Notes: generated from the letters alone by a model not told the origin. 64,000 nt of DNA from Persicaria tinctoria (GCA_037127255.1 JBANSL010000009.1:27182475-27246474); one strand, 5' to 3'; numbered from the stretch's first letter, positions 22,440 to 34,206 are shown. Made by a program: numbers and translations.

Positions 22440-24990
22440 TTTGGTGAAAATTCGTATTTCACTCGGCCTCCTAAAAGTAAACCCTACTCTCTTTCATTCT
22501 TTAGGATATGAACCGCTCTCCCGCTTCTCCAGATCTGAGAGATCGACTTTCCTTCCTCCACCTCTCATCGTACCTTCTTTTGGTTTCTCCCTCTTGCTCA
22601 ACCTATGTCCATGGTGTCTCCTATAAAAAGGCTTCGCGTGGTGAGGACGACGGGCTCGCTCAGTCGCTCGCTAGATGAAGGGCACGCTAGACGAAGACGA
22701 TGTTGAAGGGAAGACAACTACTAGAACGACCGGGACCAAGAGTGACAGTAAGTAGTCCTCCTTACTATTTGTTGCTACTTCATTGGTGAGCAAGAGCGAC
22801 AATCCTTTTTCCTCCCTGGTCTGATTTTGTCGGTGCAATGTCACTCCTCTTTTGTTTGATATTGATTTAGGGTTTAAATTGATTGTTGTTTTTTTATTTA
22901 GGCTTCAAATTGGTTTAGGGTTTTCGATTCTATATGTTGGTTTTGATTTTATGTGGTGGTTTTATGATTAGGGTTCTTGAATGTTTGGTGCGATTGACTT
23001 AGCGTTCTTTGTTCACAAATGATACTGCTCATGCCAAAATTTTCGCTCACTTGATGACATGAACCAAGGAAATCTTACGAATTGGGAAAGGTGATCGTTA
23101 TGGATTTCTTTTTTACATTATCTTTAATTTTATGCCATGGGCTTGACAATTTGTCACCATTGAGAAACTGATCGACATTCTTCATTGCTCAAAATTGCCC
23201 CTGTTTGCCATTCTTGAAGTGCTGTAGTAAGAAAGAAATTGTGTTTTTAAAAACCCTCCAAAGTGGGGCATCATTGGGCAATTTGATTATCAAATATTAG
23301 ATATCTTGAAGAAATTCTATTGGTATAGATGCGTTTTAGCTAAATCCTTTTTCTCTCTCTCTTTATGAAGAAAGCAATCTTTTTTATTATTTTTGTGTTG
23401 TTTGATTATGCGCATTGGTTTTGTCTGTTTTAGTTTGAAGTTTTGGGCATCTGTTGATGAGTAGATTTTCCACAATGAAATATTTTCCTTCTTTCTCTAA
23501 ATATTATTTTGTAAGAAGGCCTTGCTGAACAAGATAACTATCATGCGTTTTGCCGTTTGCTAGGCCGCTTCAGAGCTAATTTTCAGGTTCTCTTTCTGTT
23601 GGGGTTTACTCATTCTATTTCTTTCTCCTGCAGAGTATAGATCCTCAGAATTCATGTAGCTCTTTCATTTTATTTTATGCCAAATTTGAGACTGATTTTA
23701 CAAATGATTACAAAATTTATTTTCTAAATAATTGATTATGAAATTGATGAAGCATTATTTGGGTGAGGGTTGATTTACTAAATGATCAAATTAATCGTTC
23801 ATATCTTTTCCACATCATCCTTTAACAATCAGTTTTGTATTTAGGCACATGGTTAAAAGAGCAAGAGTGTGGACTTAAGCTATCAGTTGGTCTGCTTAAT
23901 TTTGCAAGTTCTAGTATTTAAGCTAAAAGGTTTTTTTAATAATAAATTAAGCATTCAAGTAGTAGTGTGAATTCTGTCATAGTTAGGATTCATTAGCTAT
24001 AAGCACAAATTTTTTTGTCTTTGTTTTTTAAAAAAGAAATAAAATTGATTGTGACAAATATAAATTGGTGTTTTGATGCATCTAGTGGCCAGTTGCACAT
24101 TGGCTCTTCTATGGAAAATAACAAATTACAGCACAAAACACTGACAAGGGTATCCACAAAGTTAAGAGCTAGGAAAATGAGAAACATCACACTGGTGCAA
24201 TGAAAAAAGGGATTTGACTTGTGAGATCTTTCACTAGGTATGTCATGTTTATTTCTTTGTCATGTTCATTTTTTTTGTTAGGTACACTAAAGATCACCCT
24301 TCTAGGTGTTAGCTTACATATATTATATAAGAAATGAACGACATCCATCTTTAATAGTCTTATTTGTAATTGTGAAATTTATCCATATAATATAGTCTTT
24401 TTTGTAAAGAGATTTACAAGAATTTAATTATCAAATTATCTAATCTTACTTTAAAATTCTAGTCTTGTTAGCTGAACTTGAAAAGCATTGATTAAAAATA
24501 TGGGGAAATATGTATGGATGTGATCCTTTGTATCTTCAAGTCTTCAATTGGGCACAGAACGAACCCATCTAATTGTTCCATTGTTGTGCTATTGCTATTT
24601 TTTTGTTTTGATGCTACTGTATTTGGTTGTGCTGTTGCTGGGCTACTGTTGCACTACTGTATTGTTTTGTTGCTGTTGTATTGTGTCGTGTCGTTGTGCT
24701 GGTGTTGTGTTGTGCTCCTACGCTGTTTTGCTGCTGATGTGCTAGGTTGTTGGGTTGTGCTACTATTGTGGCATATTCTTCCTCATCACATTCATAGGAA
24801 GTGTTGCTGCTCCTCTTCAGAAAAGAAACTCAAACATATGATCAAGTGATTTATACTTTCTGATTTTCTCTTTATTTAATTTTTGTCCATTTCTTTAGAG
24901 TTCATGTTATTTTATTTAATCTTTCTGGTTTTGAAATCTATAATTTTGATTTAAAATCTCTTGTTTTTATTTACAAAGTACATATATATT
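22440..24990. other. CACTA interior: UTR-like start and AT-rich introns
   Basis: 22440-22750 resembles a 5' UTR or first exon ending near a GTAAGT donor (22749). The remainder is AT-rich with no recognised frame. 24560-24760 is rich in TTGTGCTG-like repeats that give leucine/cysteine-rich artefact frames. Confidence 0.35.
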
Positions 24991-25238
24991 TGTTGGTTGG
25001 CTTTCCGGAAGTAGCGAACGTAAAGTTGAAGATCCTGATATGCTTGAGAGAATTTGGCTCACTATCATCAACATTCATCCAAAGTATTATCGTATAGGTT
25101 TTCTGCCTGCACTATCTCACCTTTAGGTTTTATTCTCTCCTATGTTTGGAGTTGTATCATCAGGTTGCCACTACGAAATTCACTTCACTTCATTCAGCTG
25201 GTTTGATTTTGCTATCTTTCTTCTCTAAACCTTTATAG

Positions 25239-25540
25239 GAATCTAGTGACCTGCTTGCAATGGGAGAGGCTTTTGGAATAAAATCTCTTGAAAAGAAGGT
25301 AAGAATAGTTGTACTCCAGCCCACCTTTAATTGCTCAAGTATTCAGATGTTAAATAGCATTGGACCATGTTAGTTTTATTGCCCTCGATGAGGAATCTTA
25401 TGACAACTATGGAGGTTTCTTGTCATGAGAGGTATAGAATTCTCTATCTAGAGAGCCAATCTCTAATGTGATCTTTTCACCTTTCAGCCTAATGTTGATA
25501 TAGCTACTCATATACACATGCGAGATGAACCTAAGAGAAG
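25239..25540 (+). pseudogene. captured exon fragments in CACTA element, unidentified
   Basis: 25239-25298 is bounded by TTATAG and GTAAGA and encodes ESSDLLAMGEAFGIKSLEKK. 25488-25540 is bounded by TTTCAG and a GT and encodes PNVDIATHIHMRDEPKR. An upstream open piece near 25005-25095 reads KVEDPDMLERIWLTIINIHPK. Splice-like borders suggest real exons of one host gene. I do not recognise the source. Confidence 0.45.
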
Positions 25541-26655
25541 GTTGGAGCTACATGACAATGCTGTTTTCGCAGTTTTGTCATTGTAATTTGTAAATGTCTC
25601 TCTTATGAAGTTTTTTAGGTTTGTGCTTTGGGTTATGACACTTTCATTGATCATTTGGGTGAAATAGTTTAAAAGAGTGATGCTAATGAGAATTTCCCCA
25701 TAATTGTATGCTAATACTAATTTTGATTTGAGTCTTTCGCATTTGGCTAAAAGTAGTTAAAGAAATCGAAGGAGAAAGGGATGGGAAACTAGAAAATCAG
25801 CGGTACGGAGTTGTTTGCATCCTTTGCAATTTCATATATCATCTTCTTTTTATGGTTGTTGTTTGTATCTCTCTTGCATATTGAAAATTTAGTGTATGTG
25901 CATCCTGCTCTTTTATCAAATCAGTGGTTCAAGATGCAACCGACAAGGGTATGTTTCTCGTACGACGAGTCTAAATTTAATTCCCGAGTTGAAGCTTCTA
26001 CGGCATGACGTCAGAAATCTTGGGTTTTAAAGCAATTCATTGGCGTTGATGATAAGTATCCCAATTTGTGTCGTCTATAGTTAGGTTAGATTTGTATCTG
26101 GTGTAATTTGTGTACTGGCAGCTCAATAAGAGCAGATGTGTTGCTTCTATAGTTCCTGAGCAATGAATTGTATAGATTAACACGTTGAATCTAGTGAACA
26201 CAACGTTATATCTTTGGATTTCTTTTTAATAAAACTTTGTTTTTGGATAATGTATATTTGTGTTATTATTATTTTTAACTATTTTAGATCATATATAATA
26301 TATAATATAATATATAATAGGTTCCTAAATATCTATTGTAACAAATTTTATTGAAATGTAATACTTTAAACAAATGTAACATTGTTCTTCAAATGTAACA
26401 TTGTTATTTCTGGTGCAACATATTTGGTTAAAGGTAACACCTATTAAGGTAACACTTAATTTCAAATGTAACAAGTAGTCACAATAATCCACCAATGTTA
26501 CATTAGCCACCAAAAACTGTTACATTAGGTCAAAAATGCAACGGTCGCAAATGTAATCTTTTTAAAAGTGTTACCTTTTCCCCTGATGTAACATATTTAT
26601 GGTATAATGTAATATTTGTTGGTGTTACATTATGCCTTGATTTGTAGTAGTGAGT

Positions 26656-27721
26656 GTGGGGGAGGGTTGCATTCATAAATTCATGCATTCATATTTATTT
26701 TTTCCGTTATGCATTCATGTTTATTTTTCCGTTATTTTATTGCATTAGAAAATGGAAATAAAATCCAAAAACATCATGCATTGCATATATGTGTCATTCA
26801 AATACCCATCTTGGCTTAGTTTGTCCTCTATTTTATTTTTATGAGTTTGACCATATATGTTCCATAATATGATTGAATTGCCTAGCCTTGTCACATACTT
26901 GAAATGATTTTTATGGGAACATAACTTGTTACTTCAATTGAGCAAGTATGATTCTTAGTCTTGGGCATTATTGAAATCCAACAAAACTTATCCTAGTGAG
27001 AAATTTTGGCCTTATAGGGATTTCCATCATATTTATTCCCTTTTGCTTTCTTGTGTGACATTATACTCTCCTTGTGCATTTACCTCTTGTGTGATTTTCT
27101 TAGCCATATTATTATCCATATCCACCCTACATATGTGTCTTTTGCTTGTAGCCGATTTGAGCATTAGCCTTTTCTTTGAAGCTCCACAAAATTTATCCCT
27201 AGCCGATGATAAGCCTTACTCTATCCGAGAATTGGGATTAGAGTTGGTAAATGATTGATTTGTTTTAGTGGAAAAGAACATATTGTTAAGAGAGTTACAA
27301 GTTTGGATGATTATGTAATTTTGGTTTTATTCCTCACATTGTGCATTATTGTATTTTTGGCTCTAGAAAAAAAAATTGGAAAAAAAAAGTGAAAGAAAAA
27401 GAAAAGAGAAAAGGAAAAAAAATGGATAAAGAGCTAGCCTTTTATCTTTATCATGTATGTGAGAGTTGGCAAAAATGTATGGTTAAGAGAAAGTTCTTTT
27501 GTTGAGTTTTTTTTAGAGTGAAAGTTTGAGTTATTTTGGTTTTGGAAGTATTTAGTTTTTAATGTTCTTCCGGTTGTTCTTAGGGATCCCTTTTCCCCGG
27601 ATTTTTAGCACCACAAGCCTAAATAATTTCCTACCCTAATTTCTTACCAAGCCCCATTACAACCTTGATAAAAGACCTCTTGATGTTTCTTATAAGTGAT
27701 GGCATCCACGGTGGAGAATAT

Positions 27722-27789
<68 letters not shown>

Positions 27790-28050
27790 AATTTCTATGT
27801 AGCTTTTTGCATTTTAGATTGAGTTGAGAGATTGCATTATTAAGCCTAAACACGTGAGAGTGAGAGCAAACACATTATCCCGTAAAGGTTGGACTAGATG
27901 TGCCTTTGACTTTGAATCGCTCATATACTTGCTAGGATGCATGTTAGCTTTCATGTTCATGGCTCCTCCACTTTGATGTTGCTTTTGACAAGGTTAGTGT
28001 TTGAAGATCATATTTGTGGTATGATGGTTTTGCTCTTGTTTTTGCATTAC
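26656..28050 (+). other. conserved non-coding 3' internal region of gag-only element
   Basis: No coding sequence. Segments match the 34207-39229 element in reverse (for example ACCCATCTTGGCTTAGTTTG near 26804 against 36612-36632) and the 51136 family (a CCCCGGATTTTTAGCACCAC segment near 27594), so the non-coding region is shared across families. Contains a purine-rich A/G tract (27367-27425) and a (TA)n run (27726-27786). Confidence 0.65.
27726..27786. repeat. (TA)n microsatellite
   Basis: About 30 uninterrupted TA units inside the 3' non-coding region of the gag-only element. Confidence 0.95.
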
Positions 28051-28085
28051 TTGAGGACAAGAAAAATGTTAAGTATGGGGGAGTT
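28051..28085 (+). other. terminal polypurine module next to 3' LTR
   Basis: Reads TTGAGGACAAG, an A-rich spacer, then TTAAGTATGGGGGAGTT, directly abutting the TG of the 3' LTR. This is the expected position of the plus-strand primer. A second copy of the same module lies upstream at 21476-21499 plus 26653-26666. Confidence 0.8.
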
Positions 28086-29862
28086 TGATAAGGCATATTC
28101 CAATAGGCATTATAGATTAGTTTAGGTGCATTTCATTGTTATATATTCATGTTTTAGTGTTAATTAGATTAGCATTAATTTTGTGGAAAAGTTCGAAATC
28201 TACGCTATTTCGATGGTTTTATGTAGATTCGTAGATCCGAGGAAAAGAACACGAGGAACGGAGCTAAGTAAGGCTAAGCGAGACTTTAGAGAGCTTAACA
28301 AAGAAGTCCCAAAAAGCATGGAACAAGCTAAGGAACAACAGAACACGAAATCGATGTCTAAGAGCGAAAACAAGGACGAGTCGCGAAAGTTGTCCGCCCG
28401 GCGGGCTGAACTTGTAACGCACTTTCCGGAGGCCTCGGTCGTCCGATCGACGCATATGAGCATGCGTTGGAAAGCTCTTTCGAAGATCTACGTGATGGTG
28501 TTCTGCTGGATTTTCGCTAACAGTGAATGGATTTCCGCTGCAGCGGATCAAGTCATCGAATCAAGTCTGAGCAAGTGTTTGAGCATGAGTCGCTGCCATC
28601 GAGTGGGATCTCACTGCCAGCGAGTGGAGTCAGCGGCAGCATGTCCAGGAGCAGCATGACTCGCTGCCAGCGAAAGGAAACTCACCGCCAGCGAATGGAG
28701 TCACTTCAGCGGAAGACCAGACTCGGTTCAGCGAGTGGGAGCTCTCGCGCCAGCGGAAGGTTGCTCTCGCTGCAGCAGCTGGGTGGATTCCCGGATGCGG
28801 AAACAAGGGAGCCGAAGAAGCTTGAAAATATTCTAAGGCATGGACAATCGCTATCAGCGAGTGTGGTAGCGAGGTGGTAGCGAAAATCCAATAGTAGCTT
28901 AATAAAGACCATTCGCTGCTAGCGGAATTCTATTCGCTGCTAGCGAAAATGACTCCGGATTGTATATGGAAAGTCTATCTTTTATCTAGTTTGTTTAGGA
29001 AGTTTCTATCATATTTGTCTATCTTTTACCTTGTTTATACAAGACTTTAGGCTTATAAATAAGATGTTTTAGGATTAGTTATGGGTGAATTCAAGTATAG
29101 AAATCACCATTGAAGATAAGAAAGCTTAGGTAAGCCATGTTTGGCTAATTTTGTAGTTTTCGCCTACACTTTCGTAACTTGGTTGGTGGTTTGTGAGTTT
29201 CTAATATAAGTTATTTTTCCTCTATAATTCTTTCAAATCCTTTGTGTGATATTGATTATGTTATTGGTGTTATCTTGATTAGCTACCTTGGTAGTATTGA
29301 TTTCATGCTAGGATTTAATACTTTCGTATTTGTGTTATTTCCATAGTAGCACGCATAAGACTGTGGATTCCGTGTTTGAAGCATGATTATGTAGGGAGTT
29401 GACATATATCTTAAATATTGATTTACTGTGTTTAACTGATGTTATTTATATGCTCAAGTTCTTGGGACGTTGTGCTATCTCTTTGTTAAATCTTGACCGT
29501 GTTAAGGTTGCATTGAGGTGTAAGGGATTAATTTGACTTGTAGGACTTTTAATCTATTAAAACCAAGACGAGAGGAATTTGTAGGAAAAGATAATAACTT
29601 GAAAAGGATTCGATGATCAATAAAACCAACCAAAGTCGAGAACGTGTAGGTGAAGACGCTTTTCTTCTATCCTTTATTTTCTTTTGTCAATATTATTTTC
29701 TTTTATTTTTATTCATAAACATCTTATCATTTATATTGATAAATACACAATATTTTGAAATACTTGATTCTCTAGGGTTCGACCCCTTTCTTGCATACTA
29801 TACTAGTTTGTTTGTTTGAGAATTATTTTTGACGAGGTGAATCAATGACTTTCCCTCAGTCA
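28086..29862 (+). repeat. 3' LTR of gag-only Gypsy element
   Basis: Nearly identical to 18126-19890 over its full length, with scattered substitutions and an extra AGCTAAGGAACA near 28326. It ends CCTCAGTCA before the GTTAC duplication. Confidence 0.9.
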
Positions 29863-30540
29863 GTTACTCAATATCGAGTAGAAAAATCGACCAACAATGC
29901 TCAATATCGATTGACAACAGAAACAGAACACAAGTGCAGAAATCTTGGTCAATAACGACTAAAGCAACTCGATATCGACTAGATAAAATCGACAGAAGGA
30001 AACTCAATATTGACTGCAGAAACTTGAAAACTCGAAACTTTGTGAAATAAATCAATGAACTAAAATACTTCCAAGATCAGGGTTTCAACACCACAACGAT
30101 AACCATGTAAAATAACACATAAAGGCATAAAAGATCATGCTTTTCATCAAATAACTTTCGTTATTAACAAATAGGAATATAGATGCTTTCGCATAAACCC
30201 TAATTATTACTAACCATTTTTCACATAATTAACCCAAGTTGTATTAAGATCACTTTCGCTTCAATAACACCAACAAGGAGCACCTTCAACTTTCGCAAAA
30301 GAATCATGCTAATAGGGATAGAAGACGAATTGCATAAAAAGATCAAACCTTTACCGCATCACCTCACATGGCTACTGTCGGGCTCACCCCGACCCTAGAA
30401 GTGGGTGGACTACTCGCTCTTCATCATGAATAAACGCATCAATATTAAAAGGAAATAACTTCGCTTTAATTAAACTAAAAAGAAAGCTTACAACCGAACA
30501 AGCCAAATCCGCTTTCGCATTTCCACCTTGCTCTCGCCAC

Positions 30541-30548
30541 AAGCTCTC

Positions 30549-30614
<66 letters not shown>
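30541..30614. repeat. (CT)n microsatellite in solo LTR leader
   Basis: A CT run just downstream, on the minus strand, of a TATAAATAA box at 30671-30679. The same arrangement recurs at 62172-62236, so the repeat belongs to the transcribed leader of this LTR family. Confidence 0.9.
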
Positions 30615-30618
<4 letters not shown>

Positions 30619-30670
30619 TACCTCTTCTTCTTCTCTAGAATTGAATGAATGGAAATCAGCCCCTAAGACT

Positions 30671-30679
30671 TTATTTATA
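30671..30679 (-). promoter_or_regulatory. TATA box of solo LTR
   Basis: Minus strand TATAAATAA. It is conserved at the equivalent place in the other three LTRs of this family (52136-52144, 59589-59597, 62315-62323), supporting a promoter directed leftward in window coordinates. Confidence 0.55.
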
Positions 30680-31826
30680 GCCTTCATTCCCTCTCTAATT
30701 AGGAAAGAAAACTATATCTATATCTATATCTATCTATCTTTTATCTAAAGATTAAAACATGGAAATAAATAAATAAATCTAAAAGGAATTATATCTAAAG
30801 TAGGTAAATATCTTTTCTTGACTTGATATCACTTGATAGATCTTGATGGAATTCGCTCTCGAAAATATCTCCATCGGATTCGGGATAGAAACTTAACAAG
30901 TCCCGGACTACTCAATTTCGGCTTCTGGGATCAACTCGATATCGAGTAGCTTCCTCGATATCGACCAATGTTTTCTCCGTCTTCACCTTCTTGACTCCTC
31001 GGCTCTAGGAAGTGAAAATCGACCAATCTTTTACTCGATATCGACTTGTACTGGTCGATATCGACTTGAATTCTTCTTGGCTCAACATCCTTGTCGATTT
31101 GCGGGACTCCAGCTCGATTTGGGCTTGGTCGACTTCGACCAATTTGGTCGATGTCGAGGAAATGTGACAGCTCTCAGCTTTTTGTTCTGTTCTTGAAACA
31201 CACTTTCCCGAGTCTTCGTTCGTTGGATTGACGCATATGACCATGCGTTAGAAAGCTCTTTTCGAGGGCTACAACTCGCATGAAGACACCAGAACTTGAA
31301 TCAGAATGATGAATGGCGAAAAATGGTCTTTTCTCCGGCTGCACCATCCTTACCTTCTTCATGACTTTCCTTTAAGCTCCAAAGTGCGTCCGATTTCTGC
31401 GAAATATTACAAAAACTTGTGTAGATCAACCTCCATAATTGGAAAATAAACATATACTACACATATTTTGTATTATTTTAACCCAAATGCATGAAATGCA
31501 TGCAGAAATCGATATAAAAGTAAGTGTAAAACATGGCAAATTAGGCTCACAACAAATCTTTCCAAGGATTTAGAAGAGCATGAATTGGAATATCAGGTAA
31601 CCTCAGCTATGTTTTAAGCATAATTGCTCTGTATTGATTATGCACATCCAATATGTTCATTTGAAAGATGTTGAACTTCCATTTGCAGGGAATGGTGGCT
31701 GGAAAGAGTAATCAGATTGAGGACAAGCGCCTATTGCTACAATGCCAAAGAAAAAGGGAATTGTTAAAGACATTAAATTCCTTTGATGATACAATAGTTT
31801 TACATCTCAAGATCAAGAAGTGTTGA

Positions 31827-32282
31827 ATTCAAAATAGGCCAAATGTTTCTTCTCGTTTTAACATTACACTCCTAATAAAGTTGAGTCATCTACATTCACA
31901 ACAATCTTTCCTCACCCTTGATCAGTAAAGGGAGTTAGTTCAACCATTTACCGAATGCCATCTGCTTTCCTTGCCCTTAATCAGTAAATGGAGTTAATAA
32001 GCTCAACCATTTATAAGAGATATTTGATGGCTGAGATTATATAATAATCACCTATCTTTTTTTAATCTTCTCCCTCATTCAGATTAGGTATAATTCAATA
32101 TGATACTGCTCAATTTGCCCTCATTATGAGTTGATATATTTTTCATACAATTGAATTTTTTTTTTGAAAGCTCATACAATTAATTAACATTATATAATCT
32201 GTCATTGTAATTATAATTATAAATATAAATAATAACTAATACACTTTTAAATTAAAATCATAAATATTAAATTTTAATCAAG
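31827..32282. other. AT-rich tail of putative Helitron
   Basis: No frame. A duplicated TTAATCAGTAAA.GGAGTTA-like segment at 31918-32000. AT content rises toward the terminus, as is usual for Helitron 3' ends. Confidence 0.4.
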
Positions 32283-32314
32283 TACCCGGGCATAAGGCCC
32301 AAGCCTAACACTAG
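32283..32314 (+). mobile_element. Helitron 3' terminus
   Basis: Reads TACCCGGGCATAAGGCCC, a spacer of 10 nt, then CTAG, followed by T. The GGGC/GCCC hairpin about 10 nt before a terminal CTRR, an AT-rich approach and a T just outside are the defining features of plant Helitron 3' ends. Host-gene fragments upstream (LEUNIG-like, SMC2-like) lie in the same orientation, as expected for Helitron gene capture. The 5' end (TC after an A) was not located, so the total extent is unknown. Confidence 0.6.
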
Positions 32315-33780
32315 TTTTGATTGATTAGCAACTGAGGTCATTTGCCGTTTACATATAGAAGATGGGTTCATGCAACTATAAAGATGAACCGGGTTCACAT
32401 GAACCAAAATAAAGAAATAACTAAATGCAATATGTAAAATGTTGAAATGGATCCAGTTACAACTGCGAACGATTCCCATAGATGCGGTGGATGAAACCCT
32501 CTGCAAGATTTGGGAAGAGATGAAATATGGAGCGTTTTGATAAACGCTTTGTACTACCAAACACACAATATGAGAGCGTTTTCCTTGGGAGTGGCAGAAC
32601 ACTTTATCTAACGTTCTAAAACGCTCCATCCAAACAGGTCATAACTTGATTACTTTATTTTTTATTAAAGAATATGAAATTTGGATGAAACATAATGTTG
32701 TAATCCAACTATTGTAAAACAAGAAGTATATATGTATATATGATATGGAAGTATTAAGCAACTGTCAAATCAACAAGGACAGATCGGGCTCGCAAATGAG
32801 AGGATGAAATCAATCACGAACAAAGGGGGACTCAAAAGCTACTCCCATTACCAACCCCTAAAACTCGACGATTTGGGACATCATCCATGGAACAAACACA
32901 AACGGCTCCAAACAATTTGTTAAATCTTCGTGAATAAAATTGTCATCCTCGAACGATTACCTTGTTTTCATGATCAGGTACGCTTAGTGGAATAAAAATA
33001 AGGCCAGAACGCAAACTCCATACATGTATGAATTGGGAAGAAAAGGGAGAGCATACGACATCAGTCTCACGCTAGTCGCTCCATGCTCACGAAATGAACA
33101 AGGAAGGTTTGTTTGTGTGACACGGCCATATATTTCTGAACACATCGAAAAGAATGATACCTACCCTGACATTTGGCTCATGAGCAACAAACTCGAAGAG
33201 AATTCCAACCAGAAAATGTTTCACAAAAAGAGTGAGGTTGAGCAAGCACACAACTTGCAAACAGACTTGGGTGCCCGATGGTCTATCTCAATCGCAATAG
33301 ATATATAGAGCCTTAGGTTGATCTACGGAAAAATCATCTCTTCAATCGCGATGGAATAAGAAACCAAGTGATAATGTAAACTATATATATGCAAATTGTC
33401 TATTTTCATATAAAAGCAGGTCTATGATGCTCAATTACACACCAGCCCTAAAGATCGAGCACACATGTACAACCGTAAGGGTTGTTCGCGATTCCAACAT
33501 CAGAAAGTCTGCTGGATTCAATCGTGTTGATAGATCGCGATCCATGTTTAAAACCTCAAGTAGATATGCGTGAAACCATCAGCAAAGATCAATCACGAGC
33601 GAAGCTCTGCCTAGGCTCAATAATTCACCGTTTATATATCACGTCGAGTGATGGTGGATTGCTATGGCCGTTCACGAGTACGATGGGAAATTGAACAACC
33701 TAAGTAAGAAATCAATGGTGTTCGCGAAGAGGTACATTCTTATCTCTAATCTATCATCCCAAGGTCAAATAGAGAAGGCT
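32315..33780. other. unassigned DNA, TCGCGA/TCACGA-rich
   Basis: No gene recognised. From about 32815 the motifs TCGCGA, ATCACGA and TTCACGA recur every 50-150 bp (33348, 33485, 33533, 33592, 33668, 33720). Similar motif-rich DNA lies beyond the Copia element at 44640-45500, so the two may be halves of one older repeat split by the Copia insertion. Confidence 0.4.
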
Positions 33781-33976
33781 TGTAGGAAGAAGAAATTAAG
33801 CAAGCTCAACCATGGCGGGAAAATGAGAAGATGAAAACCGAGAGCGAGAGAGATGAAAGGAATTCTGTATTGTTGTAACTAACTGAATGAGTATTCAATT
33901 ACAACCATAGACTATTTGTACAATATGAAGACATATGCCTTAACTACTTCCTATTACAACTTGACTACATCCAACA
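33781..33976 (-). repeat. 3' LTR of Copia element
   Basis: 196 bp, TGTAGGAAGA...ACATCCAACA on the plus strand. On the minus strand it is preceded by the purine tract TTAAGGAGGGA, the expected plus-strand primer. Confidence 0.85.
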
Positions 33977-33984
33977 TCCCTCCT

Positions 33985-34201
33985 TAAGCGAAAGGTGATG
34001 AATAAGACGTCTGCAAGCTGAGCGGTGGTTGGGACATATGACAAGCTGATGAGCCCTTCCTACAACTTGTGGTGAATAAGATGATAGTCCAAGTCGATGT
34101 GCTTCGTACGTTCATAAAAAAATGGATTGCCGACAATGTGGATAGCTTCTTGGTTGTCACACTTGACAAGAATAGGAACAACACCAGTAACATCGAGCTC
34201 A
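33985..34201 (-). pseudogene. Copia RNase H, C-terminal part
   Basis: Encodes [21 protein letters not shown] then DLDYHLI and a TTAQLADV end, the last third of Copia RNase H. The N-terminal part (SLSSTEAEYRS, LAWLSRLLHD) lies at 39235-39378, across the nested Gypsy element. Joining the flanks minus one TGAAG restores collinearity of the domain, confirming that insertion. Confidence 0.85.
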
Positions 34202-34206
34202 TGAAG

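Larger units (their letters stand above)
21500..26652. mobile_element. CACTA transposon inserted in the polypurine module
   Basis: Ends CACTACTACA...TGTAGTAGTG, with a 3-bp duplication AGT at 21497-21499 and 26653-26655. The homologous sequence at 36781-36816 (minus strand) reads straight through TTTAAGTGTGGGG, confirming the empty site. Subterminal repeats of TGTAACA/TGTTACA are dense at both ends (21520-21700 and 26330-26640). No transposase frame is visible in the 5.15 kb, so it appears non-autonomous. It contains short exon-like pieces. Confidence 0.9.
18126..29862 (+). mobile_element. non-autonomous gag-only Gypsy (Athila-like) element
   Basis: Two LTRs (18126-19890 and 28086-29862), TSD GTTAC (18121-18125, 29863-29867), a tRNA-Asp-type primer site, a gag-like ORF and a terminal polypurine tract GTATGGGGGAGTT make a structurally complete element. 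Excluding the CACTA insert the internal part is about 3 kb with no protease, reverse transcriptase or integrase, so it would need proteins supplied in trans. The visible LTR differences are scattered substitutions and one indel near 28326 (about 12 bp), suggesting modest age. Confidence 0.9.
17872..31554 (-). mobile_element. solo LTR of the Athila-like family, split by a nested Gypsy element
   Basis: Ends TGTTGTAGGG...GCTCACAACA, flanked by a 5-bp duplication AATCT (17867-17871 and 31555-31559). Removing the inserted 18126-29862 element and one GTTAC leaves about 1,941 bp, almost the same as the related LTR at 51136-54499 (about 1,938 bp without its own insert). Orientation follows the 51136-60420 element, where the primer site adjoins the TGTTGTAGG end. 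No internal region remains, so this is a solo LTR formed by LTR-LTR recombination, sitting in an SMC2-like exon. Confidence 0.85.
17535..31826 (+). pseudogene. SMC2-like (condensin) coiled-coil fragment, split by nested elements
   Basis: SMC2 is the condensin ATPase subunit. Exon 17535-17631 encodes a coiled-coil piece (VLKNKEDTLKTEVEKAT). The exon beginning near 17770 encodes YSVEERVVVERVDNEVAVLKKRV, then a stop, then N, up to 17871. The same frame resumes after the inserted LTR at 31560 with SKDLEEHELEYQ, ending at a GT donor (31607). The next exon (31688-31826) starts GMVAGKSNQIEDKR. The order VEER...LKKRV.(D/N)LSKDLEEHE.EYQG..AGKS matches plant SMC2 coiled coil as I know it. Walker, hinge and signature domains are absent. 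The in-frame stop and partial content mark a captured pseudogene fragment. Confidence 0.65.

Noticed and set aside
24514..24849. Cysteine/leucine-rich 111-codon frame as a secreted or membrane protein
   Set aside because: It arises from TTGTGCTG-type simple repeats inside a CACTA element and overlaps a second open frame.
32525..32650. MITE end suggested by AACGCTCCATCCAAACAGGTC-like sequence
   Set aside because: I found no matching inverted partner or target duplication nearby.
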